DNA from: an uncultured bacterium
GTDB taxonomy: Bacteria > Bacillota > Clostridia > Lachnospirales > Lachnospiraceae
DNA: 64,000 nucleotides
NCBI GenBank assembly: GCA_948467735.1
Contig: CAOKFN010000026.1
Location: 1-64,000 of the forward strand
Direction of reading: 5' to 3'
Shown here: in pieces, positions 27,798 to 36,575 of the stretch
Layout of the letters: each line of letters starts with the position of its first letter
How positions within the stretch are numbered: position 1 is the first letter of the stretch
Notes under the pieces: model-generated
What the model was told of the DNA's origin: nothing
The model's database searches: none
Seen by the model: the letters and a program-made list of their open reading frames with translations, nothing else
Translations under genes and position numbers: made by a program

Positions 27798-30353
27798 TTA
27801 TCTGCGGTCGGCTTTTTCATGAAAAACCGCCGACCGCGCCATGCTTATGGCTTCGTCCTTGGTGAAAAATTTCTGGTTCAACGACAGCTCATATAAATAT
27901 TTGCCGTCCGGTTCCGTAAAATAAATCTTCCAATGATGTGCAATGGATATGGCTTGGAATTCTTCATCGGTCAGGCCGTTTTTCTCCTGATATTCTCCGC
28001 CTTCCGGCAGGAGAAATAAATCATAAGAATATGCACGGAGAATCGCCTGCATCTGGCAGCCTTCTATCACCTCATAACCGGATTCCGGGCCTTCATGATT
28101 TGCACTCTTAATAACATCCTTCAATTTCCCGTCTTTAAAGACGATACTGTCCTCCTCCGAAGCGGTGGTATTCAGAGAATAAACGGTTATGCTGCCGGGG
28201 CCATAGCTGTATTTTGAGGCAGACTGGCCGTGAATCATCTCTTCCTCATTTCCTTCCAATAGGCAGCTCTGACAGTTTCCAAGCACCTGAAGGTCTCCAA
28301 GGTATAGGTTGTTAGGAAGGTTCAAAATCACATAATCATTGATATTATATGTTCTTTGGAGAAATGATACAATGTCTAAATTTGGTCTGCGGCGCGGGTC
28401 AGCATCATACAGCGTCTGTGAATCTCCGGTGGCCGGATGAATAAGGCCGATGTACTGCAGTTCGCCGTCGGCATACTCGCAGCCCTCAGAGGAGGGCTGC
28501 TTCTTCAGGTAAGACACTTGAAGCCTGTATTTTTTCCCGTTATAATTAAAATAACAGAAATACGATTCCCAAAGATTTAGGGTGTTCTTATGGGCATCCT
28601 CTTCAAAATTGCTGTAAGGGATCCTGTTCTTAAAAATAGATATAATGTCCTCAGGAGAAGTAATTTCCGCAGGTTCCATGGAAATTAGATTTTCTCCGGG
28701 AAGTAGACACATGGCCTTCTCTAATTTTTCTTTTCCACCTTCACATAGTGCAATCAAAGTTTCCATGGTCAGTTCTTCCGCAGGAGGCGGCGTATTGTTT
28801 TCCGCAGAGCCGCCCGCCGTGGTGCCGCCGCTGCCAGAGCCGCCCGCCGTGGTGCCGCTGCTGCCAGAGCCGCCCGCCGTGGTGCCGTCGCTGCCAGAGC
28901 CGCCCGCCGTGGTGCCGCTGCTGCCAGAGCCGCCCGCCGTCGAACCGCCGCTGCCAGAGCCGTCCGCCATCGTGCCGCCGTTGCCAGAGCCGTCCGCCGT
29001 TGTGCCGCCAGAGCCGCCCGCTGTCGTGCCGCTGCCAGAGCCGTCCGCCGTCGAACCGCCGCTGCCGGATTCATCCGCCCCGGCACTCTGCTGAGAATTT
29101 ACATGCCTTCCTTCCGTTAGGAATCCCGCAGCCAGCAATATCATAATCACCGCCGCCGCTGTTGTGGCAATTTTCCATGCTTTTCCATAGTCTGCCATAT
29201 TGCGGATTCTGCACTTTACATTTCCCTCCCCAAAAGCGATAGGCGCCGACGGCGCGGATTTCTTTCCGGAAGCAAGCAGCAAAAGCACCTCCGCATAGGC
29301 CTTCTTTTTCTCAATCCCCAGCCTTTCCAGCGTTACTTCGTCACAGGCCATTTCCATATCCCTGCCGAAGAAATGAAGCGCAGTCCAAGCCAGCGGATTA
29401 AACCAATGAATACCCGTGATGACAAATGCCAACAGCTTTTTCAGCGGATCGTGACGGTGGATATGGGTTTTCTCATGCTCCAATATATATGGCAGATGCT
29501 CCGCCTGAATCTTGGAGGGCAGATAAATCTTAGGCCGCAGCACTCCCAATACAAAGGGAGTATCCACATCATCCCCTCTGTAAATATTGTCGTGCATATG
29601 GATGCTGCAGATCACCCTTCTATGCAGCTTCACATAGGACAGAATGCTGTAAATTAGGAAAAGCAAAACGCCAAACAGCCAGACAATCCCCGCCGCATTT
29701 AAAATGAAAGATACATTTTCAGAGACAGGCGCAAGGGAAACCGGCGCTCCTGCTGCATTTCCGCCCCTGTTCCTACCTGCGTCCTCCGCGTCCGGCGATA
29801 TATCTGACATTGGCTTGAAATTTGATAAAGGGTTCTGCTGAAAGTTTGGCAAAGGCTTGGGCAGATATTCCGGATTTTTTCCCTTCCCTGTCATCCCGGG
29901 CAGTGCGGCTCCATCCTTTTCTGCCATCTCAAGCAGTGCGGCGGCGTCCTTTACTGTCATCTCAAGCAGTGCGGCCGTATCCTTTGCTTCCATTCCGTCC
30001 AGCGGGGCCGCATCCTTTTCTGTCATTCCGTCCAGCGGGGCCGCATCCTTTTCTGGCATTCCATCCAGCGGGGCCGAGCCTTTTTCTTTCATCCCTTCCA
30101 GTTCAGCTAGCACAGCCTCCATATCATTTATCACATCCTGCTGCCGAACCTGTCCCGATTCCCTCCAAAAGCTGATACTGCTTTCTATTTTCCATGGAAT
30201 AACCATGACAAGAAAGGGCACAAGCCATAAAAGATTCGATAATTTCTTCGCAACATGCAGGCGGAAAAAAATTACCCTGACCAGTAGAATTACACAGATC
30301 ACCACAGCCGCCTGTCCGCTCATGATTCCAAGCCGTAATATAAAATGCTCCAT
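27798..30353 (-). CDS. BlaR1-like M56 peptidase/sensor with repeat insertions
   Basis: 851 residues. Hydrophobic helices near 5-25, 37-53 and ~220-240 with the M56 zinc motif HEKTH (His293, Glu294, His297) mark a BlaR1/MecR1-type membrane protease, which on sensing a signal inactivates its partner BlaI. Residues ~90-155 hold a repeat of about 11 residues (APLDGMTEKDA), and residues ~430-525 a Gly-Ser-Thr repeat (GGSGSGGTTA). The C-terminal ~320 residues are not a penicillin-binding sensor I recognise. GGAGGGG precedes ATG 30353. Partner blaI lies 48 bases upstream in the same operon. Confidence 0.8.
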   Translation of the reverse strand: MEHFILRLGIMSGQAAVVICVILLVRVIFFRLHVAKKLSNLLWLVPFLVMVIPWKIESSISFWRESGQVRQQDVINDMEAVLAELEGMKEKGSAPLDGMPEKDAAPLDGMTEKDAAPLDGMEAKDTAALLEMTVKDAAALLEMAEKDGAALPGMTGKGKNPEYLPKPLPNFQQNPLSNFKPMSDISPDAEDAGRNRGGNAAGAPVSLAPVSENVSFILNAAGIVWLFGVLLFLIYSILSYVKLHRRVICSIHMHDNIYRGDDVDTPFVLGVLRPKIYLPSKIQAEHLPYILEHEKTHIHRHDPLKKLLAFVITGIHWFNPLAWTALHFFGRDMEMACDEVTLERLGIEKKKAYAEVLLLLASGKKSAPSAPIAFGEGNVKCRIRNMADYGKAWKIATTAAAVIMILLAAGFLTEGRHVNSQQSAGADESGSGGSTADGSGSGTTAGGSGGTTADGSGNGGTMADGSGSGGSTAGGSGSSGTTAGGSGSDGTTAGGSGSSGTTAGGSGSGGTTAGGSAENNTPPPAEELTMETLIALCEGGKEKLEKAMCLLPGENLISMEPAEITSPEDIISIFKNRIPYSNFEEDAHKNTLNLWESYFCYFNYNGKKYRLQVSYLKKQPSSEGCEYADGELQYIGLIHPATGDSQTLYDADPRRRPNLDIVSFLQRTYNINDYVILNLPNNLYLGDLQVLGNCQSCLLEGNEEEMIHGQSASKYSYGPGSITVYSLNTTASEEDSIVFKDGKLKDVIKSANHEGPESGYEVIEGCQMQAILRAYSYDLFLLPEGGEYQEKNGLTDEEFQAISIAHHWKIYFTEPDGKYLYELSLNQKFFTKDEAISMARSAVFHEKADRR
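28805..29075 (-). repeat. 30-bp tandem repeats encoding Gly-Ser-Thr linker
   Basis: About nine degenerate 30-base units (GAGCCGCCCGCCGTGGTGCC on the + strand) inside the BlaR1-like gene, encoding a GGSGSGGTTA-type flexible linker after the last membrane helix. Confidence 0.75.
29900..30090 (-). repeat. 33-bp tandem repeats in the BlaR1-like gene
   Basis: About six units, each encoding eleven residues of the type APLDGMTEKDA, lie between the second and third membrane segments. In-frame units mean length can vary without breaking the gene. Confidence 0.7.
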
Positions 30354-30401
30354 AAAACCCCTCCATATCCCCCCCGAACCTTGTTATATGCGCCAATCAA
30401 C

Positions 30402-30758
30402 CTACATACTCTGATCAATAATCCTCAGAAGCTCGGCCGCCTCTTCCTCACTCAGCTTTCTGTCCGCGGTAAAAGCCGCCACAAACTTTGGCAGCGACCC
30501 CGCAAAAGCCTGCTCCACAAACTGGGTACTCTGTTTGGACAGAAATTCCTGCTTGGACACCAAAGATGTCACAATTCCCTCCACATTCTGAAACAGACCT
30601 CTGTCGCACACTCTCCGCAGGATGGTATAAGTAGTGGACTTTTTCCACTGCAGCTCCTGTGCGCACAGTTTTGCCAGCTCTCCGGAGGTCAAAGGCTCCC
30701 TGTCCCAAATAATGTCCGCAAATTTCATTTCCACTTCCCCAAGCCTGTAGTCTGTCAT
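30402..30758 (-). CDS. BlaI/MecI/CopY-family repressor
   Basis: 118 residues with the Penicillinase_R winged helix: LGEVEMKFADIIWDREPLTS, then the recognition region KSTTYTILRRVCDRG, and a C-terminal dimerisation helix (LSEEEAAELLRIIDQ). It would bind the paired operators just upstream and be cleaved through the BlaR1-like partner. No beta-lactamase gene is nearby, so the regulated output is unknown. GGAAGGAG precedes the ATG. Confidence 0.9.
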   Translation of the reverse strand: MTDYRLGEVEMKFADIIWDREPLTSGELAKLCAQELQWKKSTTYTILRRVCDRGLFQNVEGIVTSLVSKQEFLSKQSTQFVEQAFAGSLPKFVAAFTADRKLSEEEAAELLRIIDQSM

Positions 30759-30818
30759 ATTTATCGCTCTCCTTCCTCCTATGCCTTTTTCGTGATGCTG
30801 GTTTGTAGTGATTTGAAT

Positions 30819-30873
30819 ATTCTACTACATGTAGACCTGCATTCATTCTACTGTATGTAGACCGATTTGTCAA
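30819..30873 (-). promoter_or_regulatory. promoter with two BlaI-type operators
   Basis: On the - strand TTGACA (30873-30868) and TAGAAT (30850-30845) are 17 bases apart. Two copies of a partly palindromic 19-base site (ATTCTACTACATGTAGACC at 30819-30837; the second, with GT replacing AC before ATGTAG, at 30845-30863) lie 26 bases apart. One occupies the -35/-10 spacer and -10 box, the other lies immediately downstream. This is classic autorepression architecture. Confidence 0.8.
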
Positions 30874-31860
30874 TAGACTCGCGCTGTGTTTTTTTACTGA
30901 CGGTGGGCCTGCCTGAACGCAGGGTGACAGAACTACAGCTGACAAATTGGAAACTGTTGAAAAGGACGGATACATCGCTGCTTGCGTCAAATGCCTATGT
31001 TTTGCTTGTGTCTGATTATTTCCCGTTCTCCAAAACGCAATGCGCAGTGTTTAAAGGAACGGAAAGAACCGTTTTTCTTGATAAGCGGGAATTTACCGGG
31101 CCTGTCTATGAACAAATTGAGGAGGCAGCGGCATTTGTCTTGCGCAATATCCGTTTAGGCGCGGTGATTGAGGGGCTGGTCAGGAAAGAGGCCTATGAGC
31201 TTCCGATAGAGGCGGTTCGGGAAATGATTGTCAATGCACACTGCCACCGCAATCTGACAGATGCATCCTGTGTGCAGGTGGCAGTGTATGACGACAGGCT
31301 GGAGGTAACGTCGCCGGGAGGACTTTATAACGGGCTTACCTACGAGGAGATGATGAGCGGGCATTCAAAGCTTAGGAATAAGGTGATTGCCAATATTTTT
31401 AACCAGATGGGGTTTATCGAGGCATGGGGAACCGGGATACGGAGGATAAAACAGGCCGCCGAACAGTATGGGCTTCCAAGCCCGGAAATTCAGGTTTTTG
31501 ACGATATGTTCCGTGTAAATCTTTACCGCAAGCCATTATCGGAAATATCAGACGCTTGCGGCGGGATGTCGGAGGAGCATCGGAGAAGCGTCGGAGAAGC
31601 ATCGGAGGAGCATCGGAGAAGCGTCGGAGAAGCATCGGAGAAATATCGGAGAAGGTTTAAGCGACACACAAAGGAAGATTTTGGAGCTTTTGTCTGTGGA
31701 TGCAAAGCTTTCCGCCGCAAAGCTGGCGGAACAGATTGGAGTGTCAGGCAGGAATGTTGAAGCAAATATCAAAAAGCTGAAAGAGCGCGGTATGCTGATC
31801 CGGTGTGGTTCTCCTAAAAGCGGGTATTGGAAAGTGATAGATAAAAAATCGCTGGATTGA
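30867..31860 (+). pseudogene. broken AlbA/HATPase_c_4-type ATP-binding protein
   Basis: Translation from about 30900 gives the middle of a widespread family (LPERRVTELQLTNWKLLKRT, then KTQCAVFKGTERTVFLDKREFTGP, ELPIEAVREMIVNAHCHRN and IEAWGTGIRRI). The N-terminal AlbA_2 DNA-binding domain (~120 residues) is missing; upstream lies only the BlaI promoter. Near 31571-31650 both frame 0 and frame +1 are open across an 11-bp repeat. The C-terminal winged helix (LSDTQRKILELLSVDAKLSA to KVIDKKSLD, stop 31860) is in frame +1, while frame 0 runs to 31760 as unrelated sequence. Adding one repeat unit or losing two would restore the frame. Confidence 0.75.
31571..31647 (+). repeat. 11-bp tandem repeat, seven units
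   Basis: Units of the form GGAGRAGCRTC begin at 31571, 31582, 31593, 31604, 31615, 31626 and 31637. The first three are repeated exactly by the next three (33-base identity). Eleven is not a multiple of three, so unit gain or loss shifts the reading frame of the gene it lies in. Confidence 0.9.
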
Positions 31861-32036
31861 GGCAGCGGAAAAAATTCAGAAAAAGCCATACAGGAGTTGA
31901 ACCAGCGCCTATGCGGCGCTGGGAACCTTGTGTTTCTGTCCCTGAGCAGGAGAGTGGAAACTTGATTCCGGAGGGATTATACAATGCGGGACAAGCATAT
32001 TTTTATTCCCGCGAGGGTCACAATTTCCTAAAGGAA

Positions 32037-32123
32037 ATACCAAGGTGTCCTTTGGACACCTTCTGCTCTGCAGCGTTGCAAGTTTGATACCAATGTGTCC
32101 ATGGACATATTTTGCTTGCAGCG
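32037..32123. repeat. two dyad-containing direct repeats
   Basis: ATACCAAGGTGTCC...GGACACC...GCAGCG (32037-32075) and ATACCAATGTGTCCATGGAC...GCAGCG (32087-32123) are similar 37-39 base units, each with a central GTGTCC/GGACA dyad. They lie about 250 bases before the GH43 gene and look like paired binding sites. The rest of the 31861-32207 gap shows nothing recognised. Confidence 0.5.
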
Positions 32124-32207
32124 GGGTATTTGATTTGAGCCGCCGCGATTAAAACTCGCGCCCAAACGACAGAAAACGACAGCAGAAAGATTTCCCCAAA
32201 ACAGTAC

Positions 32208-32236
32208 TTCACAAAAAGCAGGTATTTTGGTAAAAT
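32208..32236 (+). promoter_or_regulatory. putative promoter of the second GH43 gene
   Basis: TTCACA and TAAAAT are separated by 17 bases, about 100 bases before the ATG at 32336. Confidence 0.45.
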
Positions 32237-32335
32237 AAAACCAAAAGCGGAAGCATCAAAAATAGAAATACATAAGTACATCCACAAGTTTTCTGCAGCG
32301 GTTTTACAACAATCCCAAGAAAGGAACCTATTGCA

Positions 32336-33892
32336 ATGAGCACACAAAGAGTTTATCACAATCCGGTACAGCGGGGCTTCTTCCCCGACCCTTCGGTCAT
32401 CCGCGTGGGCGATGACTTTTACATGGTCAATTCCAGCTTCCAGTATTTTCCGGCTATTCCCATCTCCCATTCACGGGATATGGTGCATTGGCATATCATA
32501 GGTCATGCAATCACCAATTGCGAATGGCTGGATATCAGCGATATCAAGGACTCCCACGGCATCTGGGCGCCGGATATTTCCTATGTGGACGGTAAATTTT
32601 ACATCTTCGCGCCCCTTCGGCTGAACGGGGACGGCAGCCGGGGGAACAATGTGCTGCGCCGCCAGCTGGTCATGGTTTCCGACAAGCCTGAGGGGCCGTA
32701 CAGCAAGCCGGTGTGTCTGGAAGTAGACAGCATCGACCCCTCTCATTTTGTGGACGACGACGGAAAGAGGTATGTGATTACGGCCAGAGCGGCGCAGGCC
32801 ACTCCCTTGTCGGAGGACAGCCTGAAAATTGCGGGAGAGCGCCGGACGGCTTGGGAGGGAACCGGAGAGCGTGCGCCGGAAGGCCCCCATATTTTCAAAA
32901 AGGACGGCTGGTATTACGCCATGGTAGCGGAGGGCGGCACGGGCTATGGTCACGGAATCAACGCTGCCAGAAGCAGGGAATTATTTGGAACCTATGAGAA
33001 CAATCCCTATAATCCCGTGATGCGCCAGTTGGATCCGGACGCTCCCATCCAGAGGTCCGGCCATGGAAAACTGGTTCAGGATCAGAACGGTAAATGGTGG
33101 TGCTATTACCTCTGCGGCAGAACCAACGGGGGAAGATACACCACGGTGGGCAGGGAAACCGCGCTGGATCCGGTACAGTGGACGGAGGACGGATGGTTTA
33201 CGGTCAACGAGGGAAAGGGGCCGAGTCTGGAACAGAAGGCGCCGGACCTGCCGGAATGCATTTTTGAACGGAATCTTTTTGACGATTTTGACGCAGACAG
33301 GCTCAATCTGGAATGGGAATTTGTGCGCAATCCCGACAACGGCTCATGGTCTTTGACGGAGCGCCCCGGGTATTTCAGGATTTGGACAAGGGACGGCCAG
33401 CTGAATGAAATCCGGGCGAAAAATACCCTCCTTCGGAGAGAGCAGGCCTTATCCTACCGGGCGGAGACCAAGGTGGAATTCTATCCCGACAGAAACGGGG
33501 AGCAGGCGGGGCTGACCTGCTATTACAGCACGGCCACCTATGCCAGATGCGCGGTCTGCTATGAGGAGGGAAGAAAGCTTCAGCTTGTGATCAACCGCAA
33601 TCAGGGGGAGGAAGTGATTGCGGAGATTGGTGATATCCGGGAAAGCGCGGTTTACATTGCCGTGGAGGTGAAAGGGCTGACCAGAAAATTCCTCTACAGC
33701 TATGACGGCGATTCATGGACGGAAGCGGGCACGCTGGAAAACTGCGTGTACCTGTGCGACGAAGGCGTGCCGGAGGACCGCAAGCGCCACACGGGGACGC
33801 TGGTGGGAATCTACGCCAACAACGGCGGCTGCGGCAGCCGGAAAGCGGCGGATTTTGATTACTTTAAATATGAGGACGACTGGAAAGACTGA
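32336..33892 (+). CDS. GH43 beta-xylosidase-like enzyme
   Basis: 518 residues. Catalytic residues visible: base Asp18 in FFPDPSVIRVGDDFY, Asp134 in SIDPSHFVDDDG, acid Glu182 in PEGPHIFKKDGWYYA. A C-terminal beta-sandwich (~315-518) completes the GH43 subfamily 11/12-like layout. No signal peptide. It stands alone with its own promoter-like sequence and paired upstream dyads, so its control may differ from the GH43 at 19641. AAGGAA precedes the ATG. Confidence 0.87.
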   Translation: MSTQRVYHNPVQRGFFPDPSVIRVGDDFYMVNSSFQYFPAIPISHSRDMVHWHIIGHAITNCEWLDISDIKDSHGIWAPDISYVDGKFYIFAPLRLNGDGSRGNNVLRRQLVMVSDKPEGPYSKPVCLEVDSIDPSHFVDDDGKRYVITARAAQATPLSEDSLKIAGERRTAWEGTGERAPEGPHIFKKDGWYYAMVAEGGTGYGHGINAARSRELFGTYENNPYNPVMRQLDPDAPIQRSGHGKLVQDQNGKWWCYYLCGRTNGGRYTTVGRETALDPVQWTEDGWFTVNEGKGPSLEQKAPDLPECIFERNLFDDFDADRLNLEWEFVRNPDNGSWSLTERPGYFRIWTRDGQLNEIRAKNTLLRREQALSYRAETKVEFYPDRNGEQAGLTCYYSTATYARCAVCYEEGRKLQLVINRNQGEEVIAEIGDIRESAVYIAVEVKGLTRKFLYSYDGDSWTEAGTLENCVYLCDEGVPEDRKRHTGTLVGIYANNGGCGSRKAADFDYFKYEDDWKD

Positions 33893-34013
33893 CTGCGGTT
33901 TCTTCCGTGAGAACTGTCGGCCTTGGCAGGAACATGGCCGACAGGCTCTGACATGGAACATGGTCGGCACACGGCTTTCCGTGTAAGGCGGTCAAAGGCA
34001 GGAGTTGCAGGCC

Positions 34014-34120
34014 TTGGCGCCAAGCCGCTCGCTTCATTGACTTGGTTTGCCCGGGCAGGCATGGAAGAGAGACGGGGCGGAATTTGGCGCCAAGCCGCTC
34101 GCTTCATTGACTTGGTTTGC
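34014..34120. repeat. perfect 37-bp direct repeat, 70-bp period
   Basis: The 37 bases beginning TTGGCGCCAAGCCGCTCGC occur identically at 34014-34050 and 34084-34120. They contain the palindrome TTGGCGCCAA. They lie in the 361-base gap between the GH43 gene and the LytTR regulator. A weaker hairpin (TGTCGGCC/GGCCGACA) is at 33915-33943. Confidence 0.85.
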
Positions 34121-34133
34121 AGCAGGCGGAATG

Positions 34134-34161
34134 AAAAAGACCGGGCCGTCCCGGTCTTTTT
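34134..34161 (+). terminator. rho-independent terminator
   Basis: A 12-bp stem AAAAAGACCGGG / CCCGGTCTTTTT around the loop CCGT. The A-run/T-run symmetry would allow function in either direction. It separates the GH43 gene from the two-component genes. Confidence 0.8.
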
Positions 34162-34253
34162 GCAAGTGGATTAATATCTTTTTAACTGACGGCTGTGAGA
34201 CAAAAATGTCGGATTACGGAAAATATAAAGCGGTATGATAAAGGAGCGTTGCT

Positions 34254-34973
34254 ATGTTGTTTTTGGCAGTGTGCGACGATATGCCCACGGAATGCGCCGA
34301 TATTGCAAAGCAGATTGAGGGCGTTTTAACACAATTTCAAACGGAGTTTAGGATAAAACAATTTTTTGACGGGCAGGAGCTGCTTCACAGCAGGGAAAAC
34401 TTTGACATTATCTTCCTAGACATTAAAATGCCTCAGATAAACGGCATGGATTTGGCGAGGAAAATAAGAGAAGAAGAAAAGCGGAGCCTTATCGTTTTCA
34501 TCACAGCCGCAAGGGAGTATGTTTTTCAGGCTTTTGAAGTGGAAGCCTTTCAGTACCTTGTCAAGCCGATCAGGAAGGAGAAGCTGAGAAAAGTGCTGGA
34601 AAAAGCTATAAAAAGAATAGGGGCGGACGGGGATAGGGATTTTCTCATTATCATGGCGGCCCGTCAGACGAGAAAAATATTTCTGAAGGATATTTACTAT
34701 ATTGAATCCATAGGCAGGCTTGTTAAATTCCACTGTGCGGAGGAAACCTTGGAAGCCTATGAACAGATTGGGGCGTTAGAAGATAAATTATCGGATAAGA
34801 CTTTTTTTCGATGCCATAAATGTTTTCTGGTAAATCTGGATTATGTGGACGCCTTTCATAAGACGGAAATCAGCTTGGAGAACGGGGAAAAAATTATGCT
34901 GGCCAAAAGGCGGTATGAAGAGTTTCAGAGAGCGGTTCTGTCATATATGAAAGCAAAAGGCGGTATTCTATGA
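34254..34973 (+). CDS. AgrA-type response regulator (REC-LytTR)
   Basis: 239 residues: receiver domain 1-~120 with phospho-acceptor Asp56 in IIFLDIKMPQINGMD, then a LytTR DNA-binding domain (~135-235: DIYYIESIGRLVKFHC, FFRCHKCFLVNLDYVD). Targets are usually promoters of peptide, bacteriocin or competence genes. AAGGAG precedes the ATG. The stop overlaps the kinase start by ATGA, so the two form a pair. Confidence 0.9.
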   Translation: MLFLAVCDDMPTECADIAKQIEGVLTQFQTEFRIKQFFDGQELLHSRENFDIIFLDIKMPQINGMDLARKIREEEKRSLIVFITAAREYVFQAFEVEAFQYLVKPIRKEKLRKVLEKAIKRIGADGDRDFLIIMAARQTRKIFLKDIYYIESIGRLVKFHCAEETLEAYEQIGALEDKLSDKTFFRCHKCFLVNLDYVDAFHKTEISLENGEKIMLAKRRYEEFQRAVLSYMKAKGGIL

Positions 34974-36331
34974 TGGAAAATCTTATGCGTCATTTGGAAG
35001 GGTATGTGTTAATTATTTTAAGCATACTCATTTCCGTAGCATGGATGGCGCTTTTAAGTAAATTGTGCGGCATGTTTTTACGGAAAAAAGAGAATAGGGC
35101 GGGAGTATCCATCGCGTTATCTATTTGTTTTTTGGGACTGTCGGCCGCAGCGAAAGCATGGGCGGCGGACAATTATATGATGAGCTCCGCAGCACAGCAG
35201 ACATTGCTGCTTCTATTTTTGGCAACGACGTTTCATGGGGATGGGTGGGAAAAATTAGGACTTTCCGGCGTCTTGGTTTCGCTCTGGGTGTTTCTGTGGA
35301 ATGGTCTGGACTCTATTTTTTCCATATGCGATATTATTTTCTCAAGCAATAAATTTATGCCCTATGAGAGAGGAAACGGATATTTGATAGCGGTACTTTC
35401 CTTTCTGACAACCGCAGTCTGTATGTATATGCTTTTTGGCAGGACAAAGCTGTCGGAGGGGAGTTTTTTACATGGGAGCGGCAAAATTCTGTTCTGTATT
35501 GCAGTTTTGCTACTGTTTTTGATAGATATGTGCAATTTTGGGATTACGAGGGGCGTAGGGATTGTTTCCGACAATGGGGCGGAATATTGGAATATTACGC
35601 ATAATGAGTGCCTCACGCATATGGAAGTGATTATTATATCCGGTTTGTGCTTGGCAGTAAGCCTTTCCCTGCTATTTGGGATGAACAGCTTGATTGAATA
35701 TATTACCATGAATCATCTCCATCAAATGGAAATCAGCCGCTATAGAGGCATATTGGAACAATACGAGAAACAGGCGGACGTAAAGCATGATATGAAAAAT
35801 CATATCATAAGTCTGCGTGTACTTGCGGAGCATGAGGAATGGGATAAGCTGAGGGAATATCTGCTAAAAATTTACGACGCGGGGAGGATTGGCGAGGAAG
35901 AGATTGAGACGGGAAACAATACGGTCAATGCCATTATCAATACCAAAAGACGGACGGCGGCGCAAAAAAATATAAGCTTTGACTGCAGCGTAAATATCTC
36001 GAAACCTCTCATGATTGATGAATTTGATTTATGCATTATATGGGGGAATATTCTTGATAATGCCATAAAGGCCGCGGGTGATGCGGAGGAAAAATATATC
36101 TTTATTCAGGCGGAAATAATCAAAAAAAATTTATTGATACAAATAAAGAACTCGGCGCCGCCGGATATGCGGCAGGGGCCTTTTAATAAGCGGAATTGGG
36201 GAACGGGGCTTAGGAACGTGGACAGAATTGTGAGCAGAGAGAACGGGATCATGGATATCAAAGCGGAGGGAACGGTCTTTGAAATTTCCATCCTGCTGCC
36301 GGTGGTGGATTGGCGGCAGGATCGCGCCTGA
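34970..36331 (+). CDS. AgrC-type GHKL sensor histidine kinase
   Basis: 453 residues. Six to seven hydrophobic segments occupy residues ~10-235. The dimerisation helix carries KHDMKNH (His273 the likely phosphorylation site), and the GHKL ATPase has NILDNAIKAA (N box) and WGTGLRNV (G box). This is the topology of quorum-peptide receptors. No AgrB processing protein is visible nearby. Confidence 0.9.
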   Translation: MMENLMRHLEGYVLIILSILISVAWMALLSKLCGMFLRKKENRAGVSIALSICFLGLSAAAKAWAADNYMMSSAAQQTLLLLFLATTFHGDGWEKLGLSGVLVSLWVFLWNGLDSIFSICDIIFSSNKFMPYERGNGYLIAVLSFLTTAVCMYMLFGRTKLSEGSFLHGSGKILFCIAVLLLFLIDMCNFGITRGVGIVSDNGAEYWNITHNECLTHMEVIIISGLCLAVSLSLLFGMNSLIEYITMNHLHQMEISRYRGILEQYEKQADVKHDMKNHIISLRVLAEHEEWDKLREYLLKIYDAGRIGEEEIETGNNTVNAIINTKRRTAAQKNISFDCSVNISKPLMIDEFDLCIIWGNILDNAIKAAGDAEEKYIFIQAEIIKKNLLIQIKNSAPPDMRQGPFNKRNWGTGLRNVDRIVSRENGIMDIKAEGTVFEISILLPVVDWRQDRA

Positions 36332-36429
36332 CAGGAAATAACCTTGGCTAAAGCATGTAATAAACCATATATGACATGAAATGAACCGAACGTGACATTT
36401 TTATTATATGTCCCCTTTTTACTGCCGAA

Positions 36430-36558
36430 ATGAGTGCAAAGGCGGTCTTTGACGATTTCATTTCTTTGGGCGGCGAACCGGGCGTTGGAGTCTCGCCGAC
36501 GGATTTGACGTCGGACATCTCGTCTGTTTTTAATATTGGCGGCGGGATATTTATGTAA
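36430..36558 (+). CDS. possible 42-residue peptide downstream of the kinase
   Basis: An open frame starting MSAKAVFDDFISLGGEPGVG and ending ...NIGGGIFM, placed between the sensor kinase and a gene with a strong ribosome site. No ribosome site is visible before its ATG and it lacks cysteine, so a classical AgrD-like thiolactone is unlikely. It may be chance, a remnant or an unrecognised peptide. Confidence 0.25.
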   Translation: MSAKAVFDDFISLGGEPGVGVSPTDLTSDISSVFNIGGGIFM

Positions 36559-36575
36559 AGCGAAGGAGGTTTTGT

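Noticed and set aside
28645..29146. Proline-rich frames on the + strand opposite the BlaR1-like gene
   Set aside because: Products of the 30-bp repeat read on the wrong strand.
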